Both the position numbers and the translations under genes were made by a program. A model generated the notes under the pieces. The model did no database searches. It had not been told where the DNA came from and was given only the letters and a program-made list of their open reading frames with translations. Shown here piece after piece: positions 5,384-13,521 of a stretch of DNA of 32,847 nt (its first letter is position 1; each line of letters begins with the position of its first letter). Source of the DNA: a virus. The stretch covers positions 1-32,847 of IMG/VR virus record IMGVR_UViG_3300034682_000235; one strand, 5' to 3'.

Positions 5384-5714
5384 AGACATCAATTACACCG
5401 GGGCCAAGTTCTGGCTGGACTTCCTGCAAGTCGCTTTTACCGCGTTGATTGGCTTGTATGTCTGGCTCAGTAAGCCGACCAAGCAGAACAAAATCGCCAC
5501 TGAGCAGCTGAAAGACATTCTGGTGGCGCAGGACCGTCGACTGGGAGAACTGGAGTTAAAGCTGCAGTTCATCCCGGACCAGGACGAGTTCCACGCCCTG
5601 GACAAAAAGGTATCTGAGCTGGTCGGCAAGATGGACAACGTGCATGGCCGGATGCGCAGTGTCGACCAAAAGCTGGATTTATTAATCGAAAACGAACTGC
5701 GAGGGAAATCCTGA
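5376..5714 (+). CDS. Mu gp25-like protein (DUF2730), membrane-anchored coiled coil
   Basis: A TTG start at 5376 is preferred. It follows an AAGGAAA ribosome site, overlaps the end of the zinc-finger gene by 8 bases, and places a single membrane segment (about 12-31, FWLDFLQVAFTALIGLYVWL) near the N-terminus as in DUF2730 proteins. The rest, to residue 112, is a charged coiled coil. The longer frame from 5211 would bury the upstream gene and is rejected. The function of Mu gp25 is unknown. A single anchor plus coiled coil makes a spanin-like role conceivable, but that is speculation. Confidence 0.78.
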   Translation: MFEDINYTGAKFWLDFLQVAFTALIGLYVWLSKPTKQNKIATEQLKDILVAQDRRLGELELKLQFIPDQDEFHALDKKVSELVGKMDNVHGRMRSVDQKLDLLIENELRGKS

Positions 5715-6004
5715 TGTTGCAGGAATTGATGACCGAACATCAGCGGCTGGCCATTTTACGCCTGCTGGCTGAGGACTCCGGGTATGACCTGAACGAGTCC
5801 ATTTTGCATGATGGCGTGAATGCGCTTGGGCTGGATATCAGCCGGGATCAGTTGCGGACACAGTTAGCCTGGCTGAGTGAACAGGGCTGTGTGACGCTCG
5901 ACAAAGTTGGCTCTGTGCAGGTCGCCAAATTAACAGGACGCGGCTTGGATGCCGCCGCAGGCCGTGCCCGCATCCCTGGGATTAAACGCCCAACACCACA
6001 ATAA
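5714..6004 (+). CDS. Mu gp26-like winged-helix protein (VpaChn25_0724 family)
   Basis: 96 residues with a small winged-helix fold: helix (HQRLAILRLLAED), second helix (NESILHDGVNALG), recognition-like helix (SRDQLRTQLAWLSEQG) and a beta wing (VTLDKVGSVQVAKLT). It ends in GLDAAAGRARIPGIKRP, a tail typical of the phage family that follows gp25 and precedes gp27 in Mu-like genomes. It overlaps the gp25-like gene by one base. It may bind DNA or a terminase component; the real role is unknown. Confidence 0.78.
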   Translation: MLQELMTEHQRLAILRLLAEDSGYDLNESILHDGVNALGLDISRDQLRTQLAWLSEQGCVTLDKVGSVQVAKLTGRGLDAAAGRARIPGIKRPTPQ

Positions 6005-6015
6005 AAGGTGCCCCG

Positions 6016-6597
6016 ATGAATGACAAAGTCACCAGGGGCCGTCGCAGCAAAATCCATCTGTTACCCGAAGAGATCCGGCGTGAGCTGGACGCCAAGCTGC
6101 GTGATGGCCGCCTGACCCAGCAAGACGTGCTGGACTATATCAACGAACTAATCGAACAAAGCCAACTACCCGAAGAAGAAAAGTCAGAGCTGAAAATCAG
6201 CCGCTCTGGCCTCAATCGTTACGCAACCCATCTGGAAACTATCGGTAAAGATATCCGCGAACTTCGGGAAGTCAGCAATGCTCTGGTCGCGCAGCTGGGT
6301 GATAAGCCCACGGGCGATGTCAGCAAAATGATTCTGGAGATTGGCCGCACTCAGCTGTTCAAAGCCATGATGCAGCAGTCCTCAGCAGAAGAAATGGATA
6401 TCGGCCTGATTAAGGACGCAATGCTGGCTGCACAGCGCCTTGAGGCTGCAGCCATGCAAAGTCATAAACGCGAAAAGGAGATCCGTCAGTTGTTTGCTGC
6501 CGAGGCTGCCGAAGCTGCAGAGAAAGTAGCGAAGCAAGCAGGCTTAACAGCCGAAGGTGTGGCCACGCTTAAACGTGAAATTCTGGGGATCGCCTGA
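6016..6597 (+). CDS. Mu gp27-like protein (DUF3486), probable small terminase subunit
   Basis: 193 residues. The N-terminal RRSKIHLLPEEIRRELDAKL, followed by a helix-turn-helix (LTQQDVLDYINEL... ISRSGLNRYATHLE, about 33-75) and a long helical part to the end, is the DUF3486 pattern. In Mu-like phages this gene directly precedes the large terminase and is taken to be the small, DNA-recognising terminase subunit. Its stop overlaps the terminase start (ATGA), supporting coupled production. The C-terminal region is Ala/Glu-rich and coiled. Confidence 0.85.
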   Translation: MNDKVTRGRRSKIHLLPEEIRRELDAKLRDGRLTQQDVLDYINELIEQSQLPEEEKSELKISRSGLNRYATHLETIGKDIRELREVSNALVAQLGDKPTGDVSKMILEIGRTQLFKAMMQQSSAEEMDIGLIKDAMLAAQRLEAAAMQSHKREKEIRQLFAAEAAEAAEKVAKQAGLTAEGVATLKREILGIA

Positions 6598-8297
6598 TGA
6601 AGCTGCGTAAGGTCATTCAGGCTTCTGTGCTGGCTAGCAGCCTGGTGCTGTCACCATTAGCACAGGCCATTCAATCAAAGGCGCCGGCCAGTCAATCCGC
6701 ATTGGCAACCAATGCGCCAGTGCTGCAGGTGACTGCAGCACAAAACGCCCAGGCGGTGGCTGACCACAACGCTGGCCAGCTCAGTCTGTTCGACCCAGGC
6801 GAAGTCTTACTGGGTTATCAAAAGCGCTGGGTTGCCGACGAAAGCCCGCTAAAAATTGCCGAGAAAAGTCGGCGAACCGGCATTACCTGGGCAGAAGCCT
6901 GTGATGCGGTGCTGTGTGCATCCACCCGACGCCAGGACGGCGGCTGCAACCATTTTTATGTTGGCAGCAACAAAGAGATGGCCCGCGAATTTATTGAAGC
7001 GGCGGCCATGTGGGCGCGGGTCTTTAACAAAGCCGGCACCGAAATTCAGGAAGAGCTGTTTGTTGATGACGGTCAGGAAGGCAAAGAGATCCTGACCTTT
7101 GTCGTGCATTTTGCCAGCGGCTATAAAATTCAGGCGTTAAGCTCGAACCCGTCAAACCTGCGGGGTATGCAGGGCAACGTCACTATCGACGAAGCCGCAT
7201 TCCACGAACGTCTGGCCGAAGTATTAAAAGCCGCTCTGGCACTGACCATGTGGGGCAGTAAAGTCCGTTTAATCAGCACTCATAACGGTATTGAAAACCT
7301 GTTTAATCAGCTGATTCAGGACAGCCGCGCCGGCAAAAAACGCTATTCAGTTCATACCATCACACTGGACGACGCTTGCCGGGATGGCCTGTATCAGCGC
7401 ATCTGCCAGACGCGCAAGCTCAGCTGGAGCATGGAAAAAGAAATCGAGTGGAAGGAAGGTCTGCTTAAAGACACCGCCACCGAAGAAGATGCGCTCGAAG
7501 AATATTTCTGTGTGCCCAAGGCGGGTTCTGGGGTCTATCTCAAACGGACGTTGATTGACCGGGCCATGGTTAAAGAAGTGCCGATTGTGCGCTTTAAGCC
7601 TTCTAAAGATTTTGAACTCTTGCCAGAGGCCACCCGCGATAAGCTGGTGCTGGACTGGTGTAACGACGTCTTGAAACCACTGCTCGATGCGCTGCCGGAT
7701 AACTGCCGCCATGTGTTTGGTGAAGACTTTGCGCGCCGGGGCGACTTATCCGTTTTTGTCCCGTTGACTATCAAACCAGATCTCACCAAACGGGTGCCAT
7801 TCGTGGTGGAGCTATCCGGCACCACTTATGACGCCCAGCGGCAAATCATGTTTTACATCCTGCAGCGGTTACCCCGGTTTACCAGTGCGGCTTTCGATGG
7901 AACTGGTAACGGTGGCTATCTTGCTGAGGCGGCGCGGCTTCGCTACGGCACTGAAGTCATTGACTGCGTGATGCTAAGCCAAGCCTGGTATCGCGAGTGG
8001 ATGCCAAAACTAAAAGCCGAGTTTGAAGACGGCAACATCGAGATCCCGCGTCACCAGGATATCCAGGACGACCTTTGCAAAATCCAGCTCAAAAACGGTA
8101 TTCCACAAATTGAGAAAGGCTCTGGCAGCGGCTCTGATGGCCAACAGCGTCACGGCGACTTTGCAGTAGCGCTGGCCATGGCTATCCGTGCCAGCTGGAT
8201 GGAAGGCGGCAGTATTGATTTTATTCCATTGCCCGGACGCTCTGAAGCCGGCGATGACGACGATGACTTACCCAGCCATGACATTGGCTGCTTCTGA
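6597..8297 (+). CDS. Terminase large subunit (Mu gp28-like) with a signal-peptide-like N-terminus
   Basis: 566 residues. An ATPase domain shows a Walker A at 89-98 (EKSRRTGITW) and a Walker B at 184-191 (NVTIDEAA). A RNase H-like nuclease domain follows, with acidic residues in GEDFARRGDLS (365-375), FDGTGNGG (423-430) and HGDFAVALAMA (509-519). It packages phage DNA into proheads and cuts the end of the headful; in Mu-type phages packaging starts in the phage end and runs into flanking host DNA. Unusually, residues 1-24 read like a Sec signal peptide (MKLRK, hydrophobic core, AQA). The start is supported by overlap with the upstream stop and a GGGGA ribosome site. Confidence 0.95.
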   Translation: MKLRKVIQASVLASSLVLSPLAQAIQSKAPASQSALATNAPVLQVTAAQNAQAVADHNAGQLSLFDPGEVLLGYQKRWVADESPLKIAEKSRRTGITWAEACDAVLCASTRRQDGGCNHFYVGSNKEMAREFIEAAAMWARVFNKAGTEIQEELFVDDGQEGKEILTFVVHFASGYKIQALSSNPSNLRGMQGNVTIDEAAFHERLAEVLKAALALTMWGSKVRLISTHNGIENLFNQLIQDSRAGKKRYSVHTITLDDACRDGLYQRICQTRKLSWSMEKEIEWKEGLLKDTATEEDALEEYFCVPKAGSGVYLKRTLIDRAMVKEVPIVRFKPSKDFELLPEATRDKLVLDWCNDVLKPLLDALPDNCRHVFGEDFARRGDLSVFVPLTIKPDLTKRVPFVVELSGTTYDAQRQIMFYILQRLPRFTSAAFDGTGNGGYLAEAARLRYGTEVIDCVMLSQAWYREWMPKLKAEFEDGNIEIPRHQDIQDDLCKIQLKNGIPQIEKGSGSGSDGQQRHGDFAVALAMAIRASWMEGGSIDFIPLPGRSEAGDDDDDLPSHDIGCF

Positions 8298-8308
8298 CGG
8301 TACTCACC

Positions 8309-9877
8309 ATGAAACGACAATCACCCATCCTCGACCGCTGGGGCAACCCCATCAACATTGACCTTGAAGTGCCGCAGACCAAAGATGAAGCCGCATTGGC
8401 TCACTTGCAAAGCCACTATGGCGGCCATCCATCAGCTGGCTTGACACCAGGCCGCATCGCCTCGATATTAAAAGACGCCGAGCGGGGCAACCTTATTGCC
8501 CAGTGTGAATTGGCAGAGGATATGGAAGAGAAAGATGCTCATATCCAATCTGAGCTTGGCAAGCGCCGGCTGGCCCTGATGTCTGTGCCTTGGAATATCA
8601 CCGCACCACCTAATGCCAGCGCTGAAGAAAAGCGCGATGCTGAGATGATTGAATCACTGCTGCGCTCTGCGACCTGGCTTGATGATGCGATTTTTGATGC
8701 AGCGGATGGCATTCTAAAAGGCTTTAGCAATCAGGAACTGCACTGGGACTACATCGAGAACACTCATGTCATTGTGGGCTGTGAGTGGACGGATCCAAGC
8801 TGGTTTCAGGTGCATCCGGAGGCGCGCAATCAACTGATGCTAAGGGATGGCAGCCATACCGGCATGGCGCTTCGTCAGTTCGGCTGGTTAAGCCACCGCG
8901 CAAAATCCAAAAGCGGATACATCTCCCGCACCGGTTTGGCCCGAGTTCTGGCATGGCCATATCTCTTTAAAAACTACAGTGTGCGTGACTTAGCGGAGTT
9001 TCTGGAGATTTACGGTTTGCCGCTTCGGATTGGTAAATATCCTGAAGGGGCCAGTCAGTCTGAAAAAGCAACGTTGCTCAGGGCCGTCATGTCGATTGGC
9101 CACAATGCCGGCGGTATTATCCCTAAAGGCATGGAGATTGAGTTTGAAAAGGCTGCTGATGGTGCGTCGGACCCGTTTATGGCCATGGTCGCCTGGGCGG
9201 AAAAATCGCAGAGTAAAGCTATCCTCGGCGGAACACTCACCAGCCAGGCTGATGGGAAAAGCTCAACCAATGCGCTTGGAAACGTGCATAACGATGTGCG
9301 TGAAGATATCCGTAATGCCGATTTAAAAGCCCTTCAAAACAGTATTACAAGGGACATTATTTATCCGTTGTATGCACTGAACTGTAAGAGTTACCAAAGC
9401 CCACATCGTCATCCGCGGTTTGAGTTCGATACGTCAGAGGCAGAGGATTTATCTGCGCTGACCACGCCGCTCAAAACGCTGGTTGAGCTGGGTATTCAAA
9501 TACCGCAAAGCTGGATCCACGAAAAAGGCCGGATCCCGATGCCGGCAAACAATGAACCCGTGCTGACACTGCAGGCAGTAAAGACTGAGCCTGTTGAGCA
9601 GCTGCGCGGAGTCGCGGTATTAAAGGCCGGCGTCAATGGTGATGACCAGACGGCTATCGAGCAGGCGCTGGATGCGTTGTCTGCCGGTGAACTCAATACA
9701 GATATGGTCAGTGTGTTAAAGCCACTGATGGTTTTGGCTGAGCAAGATCCGGATGGCCTTGGTGCCAAACTTGGCACTATCTGGCCCCAGATGGATGATG
9801 AAGCTCTGACCGAGCGAATTGCCCAGGTTATGTTTGTGGCTGAGTTGTGGGGGCAGGTGAATGCCGAAGCCATTTAG
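8309..9877 (+). CDS. Portal protein, Mu gp29-like (DUF935)
   Basis: 522 residues. The N-terminus (LDRWGNPI), the following LTPGRIASILKDAERGN, and the later ALGNVHNDVREDIRNADLKAL are hallmarks of the DUF935 family, the portal of Mu-like phages. Twelve portal copies form the DNA entry channel at one head vertex and bind terminase. Length is normal. The gene starts 11 bases after terminase and overlaps the gpF-like gene by 17 bases. The region 270-330 (WAEKSQSKAILGGTLTSQ) is the well-conserved core. Confidence 0.93.
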   Translation: MKRQSPILDRWGNPINIDLEVPQTKDEAALAHLQSHYGGHPSAGLTPGRIASILKDAERGNLIAQCELAEDMEEKDAHIQSELGKRRLALMSVPWNITAPPNASAEEKRDAEMIESLLRSATWLDDAIFDAADGILKGFSNQELHWDYIENTHVIVGCEWTDPSWFQVHPEARNQLMLRDGSHTGMALRQFGWLSHRAKSKSGYISRTGLARVLAWPYLFKNYSVRDLAEFLEIYGLPLRIGKYPEGASQSEKATLLRAVMSIGHNAGGIIPKGMEIEFEKAADGASDPFMAMVAWAEKSQSKAILGGTLTSQADGKSSTNALGNVHNDVREDIRNADLKALQNSITRDIIYPLYALNCKSYQSPHRHPRFEFDTSEAEDLSALTTPLKTLVELGIQIPQSWIHEKGRIPMPANNEPVLTLQAVKTEPVEQLRGVAVLKAGVNGDDQTAIEQALDALSAGELNTDMVSVLKPLMVLAEQDPDGLGAKLGTIWPQMDDEALTERIAQVMFVAELWGQVNAEAI

Positions 9878-11186
9878 CCTTGCTTCTGCTTTTGGCATGC
9901 CACCCAAAGATGCGGTGGCTTACTTTCGGGCCAAGGGTTATGCCGTGTCTGACAACTGGTGGGAAGTCTGGCAGGCGTCTCATGCCAGGGCGTTCACTGT
10001 GGCCAAGGCCATGCGGATGGATGTGCTGACCACTATCCGGACAGAGCTGGACAGAGCTATGTCTCAAGGCAGAACTGCAGACCAGTTTGCTAAAGATCTG
10101 GCGCCGACCTTAAAAAAGCTCGGTTGGTGGGGAAAGCAAATCTGGGCTGATGCAGCCGGTAATGCTCAAGAAGTGCAGCTTGGCAGCATGCATCGCCTTC
10201 GCAATATCTATCGGGTCAATATGCAAACCGCGTACATGGCAGGCCGTTATCGGGAGCAGCTGGCCAATGTGGATGACCGACCTTACTGGATGTATGTCGC
10301 TATCAAAGACAGCCAGACCCGGCCAAGTCATGCCCGGTTAAACGGCCGGATTTTTCGTTACGATGACCCTATATGGAAGCACATCTATCCGCCAAACGGG
10401 TGGGGCTGTCGTTGCCGGGTTCGGGCGCTGACAGAAGCCCAGGTGAAAAAGCTTGGTCGTTCAGTTGAAAACGGCGCCGGCTACATCGAAGCAATTAAAG
10501 CTGAAGCCGGTGTTGATAAACGCACGGGCGAAGTTATTACGGTGGACCATGTACGGATTAACCTGCCTGGTGGCAAGAGCATGCAGCCGGATGTTGGCTG
10601 GGCCTATTCTCCAGGGGAAGCTGGATTCGGGGCTGACGTGGCCATCGCACAAAAGCTGGCTCAAGCCAAAGACATCGACCTTCGCAGTCAGCTTATCCAG
10701 TCTCTGAATAACAGCGAGCTGCGTCAGGCACAGTTTGCCAACTGGGTAGACAAGGCACTGGAGAATCGCAGGGCGGGAAACTCGGTGCAGACACTGGGGT
10801 TCATGCAGGATTCTATTCGTGATGTGGTTAACAATAAGCTCGGTATCGAAGCCAGTTATCTGATGGCCATCTCTGAAAAAGAGCTACTGCATGCGGACAG
10901 TCCCAAGCACCAGGCAAAAGGTGTCACGTTAAGTGCCACCGAATACCAGCAGTTGCCATTGTTGCTGCAGCAGGCTGAAGCGGTGCTTTGGGATAAGGCG
11001 AATAACAATCTGATGTATGTGTTGCCATCGGTAGATGGTCAGGCCATCAAGATAATCGTCAACGCGAACTGGCTCATAAAGAAACAGCCGCAGCTCTTAA
11101 ACGCTGTGATCAATGTGTACAAGGTGCAGTGGGAAATGCTCGGCGGCGAGCAGTACGAAGTCATTCAGGGGAAATTGAGCAGGTAA
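9861..11186 (+). CDS. Minor head protein gpF-like (SPP1 gp7 family) with C-terminal nuclease-like domain
   Basis: 441 residues. The N-terminal 200 residues are the Mu F / SPP1 gp7 head-morphogenesis domain, with the diagnostic SHARLNGRIFRYDDP followed by PPNGWGCRCRVRAL (about 156-192). The C-terminal part (about 320-435: HADSPKHQAKGVTLS, WDKANNNLMYVLP, IKIIVNANW) resembles the phage Barnase-EndoU-ColicinE5-RelE-like (PBECR) nuclease domains fused to head proteins and thought to be delivered with the DNA. That second assignment is from pattern alone. It overlaps the portal gene by 17 bases and is followed by a 99-base gap. Confidence 0.88.
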   Translation: MPKPFSLASAFGMPPKDAVAYFRAKGYAVSDNWWEVWQASHARAFTVAKAMRMDVLTTIRTELDRAMSQGRTADQFAKDLAPTLKKLGWWGKQIWADAAGNAQEVQLGSMHRLRNIYRVNMQTAYMAGRYREQLANVDDRPYWMYVAIKDSQTRPSHARLNGRIFRYDDPIWKHIYPPNGWGCRCRVRALTEAQVKKLGRSVENGAGYIEAIKAEAGVDKRTGEVITVDHVRINLPGGKSMQPDVGWAYSPGEAGFGADVAIAQKLAQAKDIDLRSQLIQSLNNSELRQAQFANWVDKALENRRAGNSVQTLGFMQDSIRDVVNNKLGIEASYLMAISEKELLHADSPKHQAKGVTLSATEYQQLPLLLQQAEAVLWDKANNNLMYVLPSVDGQAIKIIVNANWLIKKQPQLLNAVINVYKVQWEMLGGEQYEVIQGKLSR

Positions 11187-11256
11187 CGGTGGGCCTCGAA
11201 CCTCACACTCCCAACGCATAGCGACGGCGATTTACCAATTAATCGTACGTTACCTG
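11180..11256 (+). repeat. Long-range inverted repeat in the gpF-gpG gap
   Basis: CAGGTAACG (11180-11188) and CGTTACCTG (11248-11256) are a perfect 9-bp inverted repeat around a 59-base loop, in an otherwise unexplained gap in a densely packed operon. A competing GGTGG/CCACC pairing (11188-11192 with 11261-11265) is also possible. It may be a structured mRNA segment or processing site. No ORF is seen here. Confidence 0.45.
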
Positions 11257-11285
11257 TCTCCACCAGTATAAATCGAGGATAGAAA

Positions 11286-11744
11286 ATGACCAACCCCTTT
11301 GTGGTCGAACATAACTTTGATCAGCTATCTGCCACACTGACTGGCCTGCAGCACCGGGCGGAAGATTTAACTCCGGCCATGCGCAAGATTGGCGGCCTTT
11401 TATCAGATATCACGGAAGAAGCGTTTGAGACGGAGTCTGACCCAGTAACTGGTGAATCTTGGCCGTGGCTCTCTGAAAACTACTTAAAGCGCCGACCAAA
11501 CCGACGCAACGGCCAAATGCTGCAGGCGAGCGCCGGTGGTCTGGCATCCAGTATCGCAGTCGATACAGGGGATATCTGGGCACAGATTGGTAGCAACAAA
11601 CCTTATGCCGCTATCCATCAATACGGTGGCACCGATGACATGGCGCCAGGACCAGCTGCTATTCCTGCCCGACCTTACCTTGGCTTTGGGGAAAGTCACC
11701 ATGATGAGATAGTTGGGATCATCAGAACTTACATCGAAGGATGA
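11286..11744 (+). CDS. Phage virion morphogenesis protein, gpG-like tail completion family
   Basis: 152 residues. The pattern KIGGLLSDITEEAFETESDPVTGESWPWLSENY-like at 38-70, then IAVDTGDIWAQIGSNKPYAAIHQYGG and IPARPYLGF near the C-terminus, matches the Phage_tail_S / Mu gpG family. These proteins act at the head-tail junction or in tail completion. Length is typical. A GAGG ribosome site lies upstream (CGAGGATAGAAA). The next phage gene in Mu order, the protease, is displaced about 1.8 kb by the cargo insertion. Confidence 0.9.
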   Translation: MTNPFVVEHNFDQLSATLTGLQHRAEDLTPAMRKIGGLLSDITEEAFETESDPVTGESWPWLSENYLKRRPNRRNGQMLQASAGGLASSIAVDTGDIWAQIGSNKPYAAIHQYGGTDDMAPGPAAIPARPYLGFGESHHDEIVGIIRTYIEG

Positions 11745-11837
11745 TTTGGTAATCCTCAATAGAATCAATTCTCAGCGATTTTGATTTGTTTTTGTCCCGA
11801 TATGTTGGGTAGACTCAGTTAAACGCACCCAGCGATT

Positions 11838-11854
11838 TTTAAACGGGGTTTAAA
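11838..11854 (+). repeat. 17-base motif shared with 29581-29597 (copy 1)
   Basis: TTTAAACGGGGTTTAAA differs by one base from TTTAAACAGGGTTTAAA at 29581-29597. Copy 1 lies at the left edge of the cargo insert, within a larger AAACGG/CCGTTT inverted repeat (11841-11846 and 11857-11862), upstream of the zinc-cluster gene. Confidence 0.4.
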
Positions 11855-11884
11855 CACCGTTTACAGTTTGCTGAGACTCAAAAT

Positions 11885-12715
11885 ATGGACGCTGAGGTTA
11901 TTGCTATGGATATTGCTGAATGTACTTTGGATGGTAAAAAATATTATGCGACTCAATTTGAGTCCCTACCTCCTGATGAGCAGCGGCAAAAAAGACAGAT
12001 GCTTATTTGCACGGCCTGTAAGGCAAAAGCTTTTTTTCGTAAGCAAGCCGATAGTGGTCAGGCCGCATGCTTTGGTGCTCGCCCTCACAATCCAAATTGC
12101 GACCTTGGGACGCCGGAAACACAACGTGTCAGCGTTTTAGGTGGCGAAGAAGACGCTCTATTTAACCCAGGGCAAGTCATAAAAATTGATTTGAAGTTTG
12201 GTGCTTCTGTTCAGAATTATGATGTTGCAGACAATCCTGACGACGCTACAAGCAGTGGCCGCGGCTTGTATAAAGGAACTGGACCTCGACCGCCATCCAA
12301 AATGGTGCGCCGATTAAGTACCATTTTAAATAACCTTATTGCGTCCGATGAATTCAGGAACTCAGATCAGCTCGTCGAATTTGAAGATAAGCACCCCAAA
12401 ATGGTCAAGGACTTTTTTGTTCAATTTGATGAAATAACAGACCAGTATAATGGAGTTCTTGCCGGGTATTGGGGAATGCTTACAGACGCGAGAAATGGTG
12501 CTACCGCAGTTTGGTTGAACACCGGTGGGAAAAATCATCCGAGCATACCTTTGGGAACCGAATGGACTGAAGTTCAAAAACGATTCCATATTGATAACTT
12601 AGAACAGCTTGCGGGTGCGTACGTGCTCGTTATTGGAACCCTTCGACGCTCAGGTAACAATAAAAAATACATAGAATTTGCAGGCATTGAGTTAATTACG
12701 ATCAAACCAGAATGA
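11885..12715 (+). CDS. Cargo gene: cysteine/histidine-cluster protein of unknown function
   Basis: 276 residues from ATG 11885. ATG 11906, with GAGG about 8 bases upstream, is an equally good start. A zinc-binding cluster occupies residues 42-72: CTAC (42, 45), C62, H68 and C72, in an order recalling the N-terminal finger of CoiA-like proteins. A linker and a helical stretch (142-190) follow. The C-terminal 60 residues are beta-rich (LAGAYVLVIGTLRRSGNNKKYIEF, split) and OB-fold-like. The family is not recognised. The gene is markedly AT-rich (23 G+C in 60 at 12301-12360) relative to the phage and sits 12 bases before an FRG gene. A DNA- or RNA-sensing partner of the FRG protein is a guess. 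Confidence 0.7.
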   Translation: MDAEVIAMDIAECTLDGKKYYATQFESLPPDEQRQKRQMLICTACKAKAFFRKQADSGQAACFGARPHNPNCDLGTPETQRVSVLGGEEDALFNPGQVIKIDLKFGASVQNYDVADNPDDATSSGRGLYKGTGPRPPSKMVRRLSTILNNLIASDEFRNSDQLVEFEDKHPKMVKDFFVQFDEITDQYNGVLAGYWGMLTDARNGATAVWLNTGGKNHPSIPLGTEWTEVQKRFHIDNLEQLAGAYVLVIGTLRRSGNNKKYIEFAGIELITIKPE

Positions 12716-12727
12716 TAGGTGCGTTAA

Positions 12728-13447
12728 GTGTCTGAGAATTACATAAAAGGCAGTAAATTAGTTGCGACTGTTCAAGATTTTATAACTGAGATTAGTTGGC
12801 ATCGTTTGGTTGATTTTACTGTATACCGTGGACAACCGGTTCAAGGTAATTTGCTACCAAGTATCGCTCGTAATAGCCCATCCACGGACACGACTAAAAA
12901 AGAGAAAAACCAGTTAAAGCAGTTAACTCTATTGGGTGGCGGTCTATTACCAGCTACCCAGATGTCGCAGTTAGATTTGATGGTTCTTGGGCAGCATCAT
13001 GGTTTAAAAACAAGATTGTTAGATTGGACGAGTAGTCCATTGGTTGCGTTATGGTTCGCTTGTAAAGACGATGATCTAAGAGACGGATTTGTTTACTCGC
13101 TATGGGTGAGCAAAATGGCTAGGTCCGTGGATGGAGTTAGTGATCCTTTTTTCATCGACCGGACCATAATTTTTCAGCCAAGAGTTAACAATAATAGGGT
13201 TGCAGCTCAGTCTGGTTGGTTTACCCTGCACCGATTTTCGGTATCTAATAAATGCTTTGTGCCTTTGGAAAAACAAAGCCAGTTTGAGAATGCACATTTG
13301 TATGAGTTTAGAATTCCAGCGGAAAACAAAGCCGACATAATAGAACAACTTTCAACGCTGGGTATAAACGCAAGGACAATGTATCCAGATTTGCTTGGGC
13401 TTTGCGAGTTTCTAAACAATAACGAATTCCATAGTACTACAAACTAG
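12728..13447 (+). CDS. FRG-domain protein (candidate defence effector)
   Basis: 239 residues from a GTG start. FRG motifs appear in order: YRGQ (33-36), LLPSIAR (42-48), a QHHGLKTRLLDWTSSP block (89-104) continuing into LVALWFAC, and the later AAQSGWFTLH (159-168). The whole protein is essentially one FRG domain. FRG proteins are widespread in bacteria and often sit with mobile elements and defence genes; the biochemical activity is not established to my knowledge. Here it follows a zinc-cluster gene by 12 bases in a two-gene AT-rich insert that interrupts the conserved gpG-protease order. This is classic 'moron' cargo, so a role in blocking competing phages or in host effects is plausible. 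Confidence 0.85.
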   Translation: MSENYIKGSKLVATVQDFITEISWHRLVDFTVYRGQPVQGNLLPSIARNSPSTDTTKKEKNQLKQLTLLGGGLLPATQMSQLDLMVLGQHHGLKTRLLDWTSSPLVALWFACKDDDLRDGFVYSLWVSKMARSVDGVSDPFFIDRTIIFQPRVNNNRVAAQSGWFTLHRFSVSNKCFVPLEKQSQFENAHLYEFRIPAENKADIIEQLSTLGINARTMYPDLLGLCEFLNNNEFHSTTN

Positions 13448-13488
13448 CAAAACCCTTTAATCCAGCCCTCTAAACTTTCCCCCGCAAA

Positions 13489-13521
13489 ATCAGCTCAGTG
13501 AATTTTTTGACCTGAGCTGAT
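13489..13521 (+). promoter_or_regulatory. Perfect 10-bp hairpin ending at the protease start codon
   Basis: ATCAGCTCAG (13489-13498) and CTGAGCTGAT (13512-13521) flank a T-rich 13-base loop. The 3' arm ends exactly one base before ATG 13522, and any ribosome site would be inside the stem. This should restrict initiation of the protease, or mark an mRNA processing or operator site. It could have been retained when the cargo inserted upstream. Confidence 0.55.
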
